From positions 1 through 5,512 of the forward strand of contig DFYP01000013.1 in NCBI GenBank assembly GCA_002382645.1: a stretch of DNA of 5,512 nt, in the 5' to 3' direction. The stretch's first letter is position 1. Each line of letters starts with the position of its first letter. The stretch is from Desulfovibrio sp. UBA4079 (GTDB taxonomy: Bacteria; Desulfobacterota; Desulfovibrionia; Desulfovibrionales; Desulfovibrionaceae). The notes under the pieces are model-generated. The model was not told the origin of the DNA. It saw only the letters and a program-made list of their open reading frames with translations, and did no database searches. Positions 1 through 5,234 of the stretch are shown here, piece after piece. The translations under genes and the position numbers were made by a program.

Positions 1-50
1 AGCAGCCGGGCGATCTCGGCCTGCTTGGCCTGGCGGAAGCGCTCAAGCAT
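1..50 (-). CDS. trpC: Indole-3-glycerol phosphate synthase, N-terminal fragment (cut by window edge)
   Basis: Only the first 16 codons are inside the window, reading MLERFRQAKQAEIARL. This resembles the usual N-terminal helix of indole-3-glycerol phosphate synthase (M-L-x-R-hydrophobic-x-x-A-K-x-x-E-hydrophobic). The enzyme would close the ring of CdRP to form indole-3-glycerol phosphate, the step two reactions after TrpD. The ATG at 50-48 overlaps the trpD stop in an ATGCTTGA arrangement (8 nt). A GGGGAGG Shine-Dalgarno lies at 63-57, six bases upstream, inside trpD. The identification rests on a short sequence plus its position directly after trpD, where trpC is expected. No catalytic residues are visible. 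Confidence 0.8.
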   Translation of the reverse strand, partial: MLERFRQAKQAEIARL

Positions 51-1038
51 GGAGGACCTCCCCGGTGATCCCCTGGGCGACCTTGGCCCTGGCTTCCTCC
101 AAACACTCGGCCAGGGGCCGTTCCGTGAGCAGCGACAAACAGGCGGCCAGGTTCAGGGCGGTCATGTCCTGCATGGCCGCGTTGCCCTTGCCCGTGAGCA
201 CCGCCTTGAGCACGGCCACGGCCTGTTCCTTGCCCTCGGCGCGGACCTCCTCGGGCTTGTGCCGGGGCAGGCCCAGGGCCTGGGGGTCGATGTCCAGGGA
301 CTCGACCTTGCCGCCGCGCACCAGCCGGGCCTGGGCCGGGCCGAACGGGGTCAGTTCGTCGTAGCCGCCGAAGCCGTGCACCACCATGCCCCGCTCCAAC
401 CCGGTGAGGGCCAGGGTCCGGGCCATGAGGTCCAGGGCCTGGGCCACGCCCACGCCCACGAGCTGGTGCGTGGGCCGGGCCGGGTTCAAGAGCGGGCCCA
501 TGAGATTGAACAGGGTGCGGATGCCCAGCTCCCGGCGCACCGGGACCACGTGGGCGAATGCCGGATGGTAGGCCGGGGCGAACAGGAACACGAAGTTGCG
601 GCGCTCCAATTCCCGGGCGGCCTCCTCGGGCTCCTTGGGCAGGGGCAGGCCCAGGGCCTCCACGGCGTCGGCGCTGCCGCAGGACGAGGACACGGCGCGG
701 TTGCCGTGCTTGACCACCTTGTGCCCCATGTCCGCCAGGAACAGGGCCACGGCCGTGGAGCAGTTGAAGCTGCACGAGCCGTCGCCGCCCGTACCGCAGG
801 TGTCGATGCGCGCGCCCGTGAGCCCCTTGAGCTGGCGGGCATGGCCCAGGGCCGCTTTCACGGCCGCGGCCAGCTCCTCGGGGGTTTCGCCCTTGGCCCG
901 CAGGCCCATGAGCAGGGCCCCGGCCTGGGCCGTGGTCAGTTCCCCGGCCATGAGCGCGCCGAAGGCCGCGGCCACCTGTTCCTGGGTCAGGTCCGCGCCC
1001 CGGGCCAGGGTTTCGAGAATGTCGCGTAAACCGTCCAT
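43..1038 (-). CDS. trpD: Anthranilate phosphoribosyltransferase
   Basis: The cytoplasmic enzyme transfers phosphoribose from PRPP to anthranilate, giving N-(5-phosphoribosyl)-anthranilate, the second step of the trp branch. The 331-residue length is normal for a stand-alone TrpD. An N-terminal helical part (about 1-70) is followed by the alpha/beta domain. The PRPP loop GTGGD is at 82-86, NCSTA at 92-96, KHGNRA at 110-115, the anthranilate/hinge region GIRTLFNLMGPLLNPA at 172-187, and the metal-binding acidic pair D227-E228 in GGYDELTP. All the expected catalytic motifs are intact. The ATG at 1038-1036 follows the trpG stop by 10 nt and has AGGAGG at 1049-1044. TrpD is not fused to TrpG here, unlike in E. 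coli. The gene ends with TGA, overlapping the trpC start. Confidence 0.97.
   Translation of the reverse strand: MDGLRDILETLARGADLTQEQVAAAFGALMAGELTTAQAGALLMGLRAKGETPEELAAAVKAALGHARQLKGLTGARIDTCGTGGDGSCSFNCSTAVALFLADMGHKVVKHGNRAVSSSCGSADAVEALGLPLPKEPEEAARELERRNFVFLFAPAYHPAFAHVVPVRRELGIRTLFNLMGPLLNPARPTHQLVGVGVAQALDLMARTLALTGLERGMVVHGFGGYDELTPFGPAQARLVRGGKVESLDIDPQALGLPRHKPEEVRAEGKEQAVAVLKAVLTGKGNAAMQDMTALNLAACLSLLTERPLAECLEEARAKVAQGITGEVLHA
57..63 (-). promoter_or_regulatory. Shine-Dalgarno of trpC, inside trpD
   Basis: GGGGAGG lies six bases before the trpC ATG at 50-48 and within the last codons of trpD. It supports that ATG as the trpC start and suggests that trpC translation is coupled to trpD. 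The bases just after it (CCTCC) are complementary to the GGAGG core. Confidence 0.7.
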
Positions 1039-1043
1039 GATCC

Positions 1044-1049
1044 CCTCCT
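1044..1049 (-). promoter_or_regulatory. Shine-Dalgarno of trpD overlapping the trpG stop
   Basis: AGGAGG begins in the last base of the trpG TGA and sits five bases before the trpD ATG. A ribosome terminating on trpG would be placed directly on this site, which favours coupled trpG-trpD translation. Confidence 0.75.
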
Positions 1050-1633
1050 CAGGCCGCCTGCGCGGGCCGCATTTTCAGGAAGTTGGACAACAACGTGGGT
1101 CCCTGGGGCGTCAGGATGGACTCGGGGTGGAACTGCACCCCGACCCAGGGCCGGTCGAGATAGCTGAGCCCCATGACCTCGCCCTCGGCGGTGCGGGCCG
1201 TGGTCCGCAGCACCTGCGAGGCCTCCTGGGCCAGGACCAGCAGGGAGTGGTAGCGGCAGACCTCCACGGGATTGGGCAGGCCCGCGAACAGGCCGTCGCC
1301 CCCGTGCTCCACCAGGGAGGTCTTGCCGTGCATGATCCGGTCGGCGCGGACCACCGAGGCCCCGGCGTGGTGGCCGAGGATCTGGTGGCCCAGGCACACG
1401 CCCAACACGGGCACGGTTTTGGGCAGGCGCTTGAGGAACTCCAGGCAGAGCCCGGCGTTCTCCGGACGGCTGGGGCCCGGCGAGATGCAGACCCGCTCCA
1501 ACTTCCCCCCGGCGGCCAGGTCCAGGACCTCGGGCCGGTCATTGCGATAGACCACGGGATCGGCCCCCAGCTGCTGGAAGGCCTGCACCAGGTTGAAGGT
1601 GAAGGAGTCGAAGTTATCGATGAGCAAAAACAT
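1049..1633 (-). CDS. trpG: Anthranilate synthase component II (glutamine amidotransferase)
   Basis: This class I glutamine amidotransferase subunit hydrolyses glutamine and channels ammonia to TrpE to make anthranilate from chorismate. The 194-residue length is that of a single-domain TrpG/PabA protein. The N-terminal strand MFLLIDNFDSFTFNL is typical. The oxyanion region SPGPSRPENAG spans 51-61, the nucleophile elbow GVCLGHQ places the catalytic cysteine at C80, and VQFHPES supplies H169 and E171 of the triad. The ATG at 1633-1631 lies inside the end of trpE (20-nt overlap) and has a strong AGGAGG at 1645-1640. Sequence alone does not separate TrpG from PabA, and in organisms with one copy it may serve both synthases. 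The trp context makes TrpG the main role. Confidence 0.96.
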   Translation of the reverse strand: MFLLIDNFDSFTFNLVQAFQQLGADPVVYRNDRPEVLDLAAGGKLERVCISPGPSRPENAGLCLEFLKRLPKTVPVLGVCLGHQILGHHAGASVVRADRIMHGKTSLVEHGGDGLFAGLPNPVEVCRYHSLLVLAQEASQVLRTTARTAEGEVMGLSYLDRPWVGVQFHPESILTPQGPTLLSNFLKMRPAQAA

Positions 1634-3026
1634 CGCCGTCCTCCTTGCCCCGGATCACCTCGCGCAGCACCCGGGCCTTGTTGTTGGCCTCCTGCCATTC
1701 CTTTTCCGGCACCGAGTCGTAGACCAGCCCGGCCCCGGCCTGCCAGCAGACCTTGCCGTCGCGGATCCACATGCTGCGGATGGTGATGCCGGTGTCCAGG
1801 CTCACCGCGTCCCTGTCCAGGCCGATCCAGCCGATGCATCCGGCGTAGGGCCCGCGGTTGCGCCGTTCCATCTCGGCGATGACCCGCATGGCCCAGATCT
1901 TGGGCGCGCCGGACACGGTGCCCGCCGGAAAGGTCGAGGCCAGCACGTCCAGGGCGTCCAGGCCACCCTTGAGCTGGGCCTCCACGTAGGAGGTCAGGTG
2001 CATGACGTGGGAGAAGCGCTCCACCTGCATGAATTTCTCCACCCGCACCGTGCCCGGGGCCGCGATGCGGCCCAGGTCGTTGCGACCCAGGTCCACGAGC
2101 ATGACGTGCTCAGCCCGCTCCTTGGGATCGGCCAGCATGTCCTCGGCCAGGGCCTGGTCCTGCTCCGGGGTCGCGCCCCGGGGCCGGGTCCCGGCGATGG
2201 GTCGGACTTCCAGGCGGCCCTTTTCGCAGCGCACCATCATCTCCGGCGAGGAACCCACCAGGACCACCTCGGGGAAGCGCATGAAGAACATGAACGGCGA
2301 GGGGTTGGCCTGGCGCAGGCGGCGATAGATGGAGAAGCCGTCCTCACGGGCCGGGACCGAAAAGCGGGTGGAGAGCACCACCTGGATGCCCTCGCCCTCG
2401 GTGATGAGATCCTTGGCCCGGCGCACGGCCTCGCAGAACTCCTCGCGGCCGGGCGAGGTCTCGGGCTCGTCCGGAGAGCCGCCCAGGCCCGGCTCCAGGG
2501 ACACGGCCATGGGCTCGGGCCTGGCGTCCGCATCCAGGGAGAGGAAGCAGCAGCGGTGGCGCAAATGGTCGAAGAGCACCACCCGGCCCGCCAGCACGAG
2601 GCAGGATTCGGCCTCGGCCGGGGGCACGCTCGCGGCCAGGGCCGGCTCGAACATGCCCGCGGTGTTGTAGCCGAAGTAGCCGTAGAGCCCGCGGGTCAGG
2701 CCGGGCAGCTCGCCCACGCCGGCGTCCGGAACCAGGACCAGACGCCGCATGGCCTGGCGCACGCCCTCCAGGAAGGGCAGGCCCTCCAGGTCCTTGAGAC
2801 CCGCCAGGCGCTCGTCCGCGATATCCAGGAAGAGCTTGCCGTCCCGGGGCAGGAGCCGCAGGCGGAAGTCCCAGGCCATGAGGCTGAAGCGGCCCAGACG
2901 GCCGTCCACCTCGGCGCTCTCCAGAAGAATGCCGGGCTTCTCCCCCACCAGGCTCAGGTACAGACTGATGGGCGTCTGCACGTCCGCGGGGAGCCACCGT
3001 CCGTGTTGCTGCAAGCGAATGTCCAT
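1614..3026 (-). CDS. trpE: Anthranilate synthase component I
   Basis: This large subunit converts chorismate plus ammonia (from TrpG) to anthranilate and pyruvate, the committed step of tryptophan synthesis. At 470 residues it is somewhat shorter than the E. coli enzyme (about 520). The N-terminal domain carries LLES at 34-37, the motif known in TrpE for allosteric tryptophan binding, so feedback inhibition is expected. The C-terminal chorismate-binding domain has PIAGTRPRG, the helix EHVMLVDLGRNDLGR, FSHVMHLTSYVE, TFPAGTVSGAPKI, and near the end QAGAGLVYDSVPEKEW. The alanine in PIAGT indicates TrpE rather than PabB, which usually has lysine there. The ATG at 3026-3024 is preceded by GGGAGG at 3036-3031. 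The 82-nt spacer before this gene is the only substantial gap in the cluster and holds a candidate attenuator. Confidence 0.97.
   Translation of the reverse strand: MDIRLQQHGRWLPADVQTPISLYLSLVGEKPGILLESAEVDGRLGRFSLMAWDFRLRLLPRDGKLFLDIADERLAGLKDLEGLPFLEGVRQAMRRLVLVPDAGVGELPGLTRGLYGYFGYNTAGMFEPALAASVPPAEAESCLVLAGRVVLFDHLRHRCCFLSLDADARPEPMAVSLEPGLGGSPDEPETSPGREEFCEAVRRAKDLITEGEGIQVVLSTRFSVPAREDGFSIYRRLRQANPSPFMFFMRFPEVVLVGSSPEMMVRCEKGRLEVRPIAGTRPRGATPEQDQALAEDMLADPKERAEHVMLVDLGRNDLGRIAAPGTVRVEKFMQVERFSHVMHLTSYVEAQLKGGLDALDVLASTFPAGTVSGAPKIWAMRVIAEMERRNRGPYAGCIGWIGLDRDAVSLDTGITIRSMWIRDGKVCWQAGAGLVYDSVPEKEWQEANNKARVLREVIRGKEDGDVFAHR
1640..1645 (-). promoter_or_regulatory. Shine-Dalgarno of trpG, inside trpE
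   Basis: A consensus AGGAGG sits six bases before the trpG ATG (1633-1631), within the last codons of trpE. It fixes the trpG start inside trpE and, with the 20-nt overlap, suggests coupled translation of the two subunits of one complex. Confidence 0.8.
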
Positions 3027-3030
3027 GTTT

Positions 3031-3036
3031 CCTCCC
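3031..3036 (-). promoter_or_regulatory. Shine-Dalgarno of trpE
   Basis: GGGAGG lies four bases before the trpE ATG. It is 17 bases beyond the base of the spacer hairpin and outside all the paired segments proposed for the attenuator. The hairpin would therefore act on transcription rather than by masking this ribosome site. Confidence 0.75.
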
Positions 3037-3053
3037 GTTACGCTGAAATGCGA

Positions 3054-3081
3054 AGGCCGCGCTCCCTGCGGGGCGCGGCCT
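3054..3081 (-). terminator. GC-rich hairpin before trpE, candidate attenuator terminator
   Basis: In the transcript, AGGCCGCGC (3081-3073) pairs perfectly with GCGCGGCCT (3062-3054). The stem continues past a bulged A (3063) with three further C-G pairs (3072-3070 with 3066-3064), closing on a GCA loop. This gives 12 base pairs, all but one G-C. The bases after the stem (TTCGCATTTC) are only moderately T-rich, so as an intrinsic terminator it is imperfect. It could work partially, need Rho or NusA, or be a pause or RNA-processing structure. Its position between tyrA and trpE fits an attenuator. Confidence 0.5.
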
Positions 3082-3147
3082 GTGTTCCTCTGCCGTCTGA
3101 GCTTTCGCTCACTGCTGCCCCGCCCCGTTGTCGTCTCGCCACCACCA
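3054..3147 (-). promoter_or_regulatory. Candidate trp attenuator using the tyrA tail as leader peptide
   Basis: Three tandem Trp codons (3147-3139) lie near the end of tyrA, 57 nt before the GC hairpin at 3081-3054. GCGGGGC at 3123-3117, just before the tyrA stop, is perfectly complementary to GCCCCGC at 3074-3068, which belongs to the hairpin. A second register, CGGGGCG at 3127-3121 with CGCCCCG at 3075-3069, also gives 7 pairs. These helices cannot coexist with the hairpin in a simple fold. A ribosome stalled on the Trp codons would leave 3123-3117 free, so the antiterminator could form. A ribosome reaching the stop codon (3111-3109) would cover it, so the hairpin would form. TGAGC-GAAA-GCTCA at 3111-3098 is a further small hairpin beginning at the stop codon. 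The pairings are seen in the sequence; the regulatory mechanism is inferred. Confidence 0.55.
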
Positions 3148-3885
3148 GCCGGCCTGGTCGGCCAGCAGGTCCAGGTCGCCCCCGGCGGCCAGGGACAGGA
3201 GGCTGCGGAAGCGGCGCACCGCCTCCTGGGTGAAGGGGTTGGACTCCGCGATGATCCGAAACATCTCCCGGTCCTGGGTGAGCATCTTGCGGGCCGAATC
3301 CAGCCGCCGCTGGAGCGAGGGAGTCAGGAAGCGGCCCTGGGGGTCCACCTCGCGCAGGCTCGCCAGGTAGGCCACCGTGGTGGTGAAATTGAGCCCCTGG
3401 ACCACGGCCAGGGCCCGGTCGTGCTCCTCGGCCGTGCAGAAGAACGGGGCATAACCCAGCCGCCGCAGGAAGTCGGACACGGCCTGGGCCGCGGCCTCGT
3501 CCCGTCCCTGGCACACGGCCACCCGGGGCTCGAAGCCGTCCGGAATCACCGGGCCGAACAGGGGATGGGTCCCCACCACCGGACCGGCGAAGGCCTCGAG
3601 CATCTGCTTGAGCGGAAGCGCCTTCACCGAGCAGAGATCGGCCAGGATGCAGCCCGGGTCCAGTTCCGGGGTCACGGCGTCCAAAGCCTGGCTCATCTTG
3701 TTGATGGGCACGGACAACAACACCAGGTCCACCCCGCGCACAGCCGCGCTCACCCGCTCCGGGGTCAGCGGCCGGCTCAGGGGCCGCACCTCCAGACCCG
3801 CCTGCCGGGCGGCGTCCGCGAACAGGGCCCCCATCTGCCCCCCGGCCCCGACAACGGCCAGGCTGCGCACCGCCCTCTCAGCCAC
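3109..3885 (-). CDS. tyrA: Prephenate dehydrogenase (TyrA family)
   Basis: This cytoplasmic enzyme oxidatively decarboxylates prephenate to 4-hydroxyphenylpyruvate (or arogenate to tyrosine). The N-terminal Rossmann domain has GAGGQMG at 13-19, SVPI at 58-61, DLCSVK at 83-88, and THPLFGP at 106-112 with the catalytic-type H107. EEHD is at 153-156. The helical dimerisation domain follows (about 165-240). At 258 residues it is short: there is no chorismate mutase part and no ACT domain. Where NAD enzymes such as E. coli TyrA have an acidic residue after the second strand, this protein has S37-R38, so NADP may be the cofactor. The start is GTG (3885-3883) with GGGAGG at 3897-3892, and it overlaps the aroA stop by 8 nt. 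The only Trp residues are W247-W249, in a tail that appears to double as a trp leader. Prephenate versus arogenate preference cannot be told here. Confidence 0.93.
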   Translation of the reverse strand: MAERAVRSLAVVGAGGQMGALFADAARQAGLEVRPLSRPLTPERVSAAVRGVDLVLLSVPINKMSQALDAVTPELDPGCILADLCSVKALPLKQMLEAFAGPVVGTHPLFGPVIPDGFEPRVAVCQGRDEAAAQAVSDFLRRLGYAPFFCTAEEHDRALAVVQGLNFTTTVAYLASLREVDPQGRFLTPSLQRRLDSARKMLTQDREMFRIIAESNPFTQEAVRRFRSLLSLAAGGDLDLLADQAGWWWRDDNGAGQQ

Positions 3886-5224
3886 GCCGGACCTCCCGGG
3901 AGGCCGCGGCGACCTTGTCCCACTGCTCGAAGAACCCGGGGAAGGACTTGGCCACGCAGCCGGGATTGTCCAGGGCCACGGGCACCCCGGCCAGGCCGTA
4001 CAGGGACAGGCTCATGGCCATGCGGTGGTCGCCGTAGGCCAGGAAGGGCACCTCGCGGTCCGTGACCACCTTGCCCGGAATCACGCGGATGCCGTCGGCC
4101 AGGAGTTCCGCGCCGCAGCCCGCCCGGGTGATCTCCGAGGCCAGGGCCCCGAGCCGGTCGGACTCCTTGATGCGCAGATGGGCCACGTTGCGGATGGTCG
4201 TCTCGCCTTTGGCCAGGGACGCGGCCACGGCCACGGTGGGCACCAGGTCCGGGCAGTGGCCCATGTCCAGGTCCGCGCCGGTCAGGCCGCCCTGGGCGGG
4301 CTCCACCAGGACGCGGCCGTCCTTCCAGGACACGGCCGCGCCCATGCGCGCGAGGATCTCCAGGATGGCCCGGTCGCCCTGGAGCGAGTCGGGCCGCAGG
4401 CCGGCCACGGACACCGGATTGGGGCCCAGGGCCCCGGCCGCCAGGAAATAAGAGGCATTGCTCCAGTCGCCCTCCACCTCGTAGGCGCGGGCCCGGTAGG
4501 TCCCGGGCCGCATGGCGAAGCGGATGGCCCCGGGCCGGGCCTCGAAGGCCTGGCCGCGCGGGACCGCGGCCCAGCGGCCGTCCTGCAAAAGTTCCACCGT
4601 GGCGGGGACGCCGAAGTCCTCGAGCACCTGGAGGGTCAGGGCCACGTAGGGCCAGGACACCACCTTGGACCCGGCCACGCCGATGGTCAGCGGACCCTGG
4701 GCCAGGGGCGCGGCCAGAAGCAGGCCGGAGAGGTACTGGCTGCTCTCCTCCATGGAAATGCTCAGGTTTCCGCCGGGCAGGCCCCTGGTGCGCAGGACCA
4801 CGGGCGGATAGCCGGGCAGGGCCTCGTAGTCGGCCACGACGTTCTGGGATTCCAGGGCCCGGAAGACCTCGCCGATGGGCCGTTCGTGCATCCGGCCTTC
4901 GCCGTGGATGCGGAAGGCGCCCTGGCCCGCGGCCAGGACCCCGGCCAGCAAACGGCAGGTGGTGCCGGACTCGCCCACGTTCATGTCCGCGGGCCGCTCC
5001 GGGGTTCCGCCCCGGGGTCCCTGGGCCATGCCCGTGACCGCCATGGAATCGCCGTCCTCGGCAAAGCTCGCGCCGCAGGCGGTCAGGCAGGCCCGGGTGC
5101 GCCGGATGTCCTGGCTGTCCAGGAGCCCGCTCACCCGGGACCGGCCAGGGGCCAGGGCCGCGGCGATGAGCGCCCGGTGGGACATGGACTTGGAGGCCGG
5201 GGCCTGGATGGAAACGGCGCGCAT
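3878..5224 (-). CDS. aroA: 3-phosphoshikimate 1-carboxyvinyltransferase (EPSP synthase)
   Basis: The enzyme transfers the enolpyruvyl group of PEP to shikimate-3-phosphate, the sixth shikimate step, feeding chorismate to all three branches present here. Starting from the second ATG it has 448 residues, normal for two inverse alpha/beta domains. SKSMSHR supplies K12, S13 and R17 for substrate binding. GESGTTCR is at 84-91, RMHERPIG at 111-118 and SSQYLSGLLLAAPLA at 161-175. The catalytic-type D326 is in CPDLVP, E354 in RIKESDRL, DHRMAM is at 399-404, and K426 is in CVAKSFP. The residue aligned with E. coli Pro101 is Leu92. Two ATGs are adjacent (5227 and 5224). The Shine-Dalgarno GGGAGG at 5234-5229 lies one base from the first and four from the second, so the second is preferred. 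The gene follows pheA by 10 nt and overlaps tyrA by 8 nt. Confidence 0.96.
   Translation of the reverse strand: MRAVSIQAPASKSMSHRALIAAALAPGRSRVSGLLDSQDIRRTRACLTACGASFAEDGDSMAVTGMAQGPRGGTPERPADMNVGESGTTCRLLAGVLAAGQGAFRIHGEGRMHERPIGEVFRALESQNVVADYEALPGYPPVVLRTRGLPGGNLSISMEESSQYLSGLLLAAPLAQGPLTIGVAGSKVVSWPYVALTLQVLEDFGVPATVELLQDGRWAAVPRGQAFEARPGAIRFAMRPGTYRARAYEVEGDWSNASYFLAAGALGPNPVSVAGLRPDSLQGDRAILEILARMGAAVSWKDGRVLVEPAQGGLTGADLDMGHCPDLVPTVAVAASLAKGETTIRNVAHLRIKESDRLGALASEITRAGCGAELLADGIRVIPGKVVTDREVPFLAYGDHRMAMSLSLYGLAGVPVALDNPGCVAKSFPGFFEQWDKVAAASREVRRG
3892..3897 (-). promoter_or_regulatory. Shine-Dalgarno deciding the GTG start of tyrA
   Basis: GGGAGG is six bases before the GTG at 3885-3883, inside the final codons of aroA. 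It supports the GTG as the true start, in the overlap GTGGCTGA shared with the aroA stop, and places the Rossmann GxGGxMG motif at the usual distance from the N-terminus. Confidence 0.7.
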
Positions 5225-5228
5225 CATC

Positions 5229-5234
5229 CCTCCC
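5229..5234 (-). promoter_or_regulatory. Shine-Dalgarno of aroA, favouring the second of two ATGs
   Basis: GGGAGG directly follows the pheA stop codon. It ends one base before the ATG at 5227-5225 and four bases before the ATG at 5224-5222. The same four-base gap is used by trpE, so 5224 is the more likely start; the difference is one residue. Confidence 0.65.

Noticed and set aside
25..1029. Long plus-strand open frame of 334 codons
   Set aside because: It lies wholly antisense to trpD, whose PRPP and metal motifs are intact. The translation is Gly/His/Gln-rich low-complexity, as expected from the complement of GC-biased third positions.
596..1786. Plus-strand open frame of 396 codons
   Set aside because: It is antisense to trpD, trpG and trpE and crosses their boundaries. 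There is no recognisable domain, and its composition is that of a GC-rich shadow.
1614..3026. Reading this gene as pabB (aminodeoxychorismate synthase)
   Set aside because: It has PIAGT rather than the PabB-type PIKGT, it has the LLES Trp-binding motif, and it is followed by trpG, trpD and trpC.
3027..3150. An internal sigma-70 promoter for trpE
   Set aside because: No convincing -35/-10 pair was seen in this GC-rich stretch, though a weak or alternative-sigma promoter cannot be excluded.
3055..3200. A separate short leader peptide gene between tyrA and trpE
   Set aside because: No start codon with a ribosome site and Trp codons exists in the spacer. The Trp codons are in frame inside tyrA itself.
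1593..3233. Plus-strand open frame of 546 codons
   Set aside because: It runs antisense through all of trpE and into tyrA, with no family motif. Open length alone is weak evidence at this GC content.
2749..4065. Plus-strand open frame of 438 codons
   Set aside because: It is antisense to parts of trpE, tyrA and aroA. It is Arg/Pro/Gly-rich without motifs and spans real gene boundaries.
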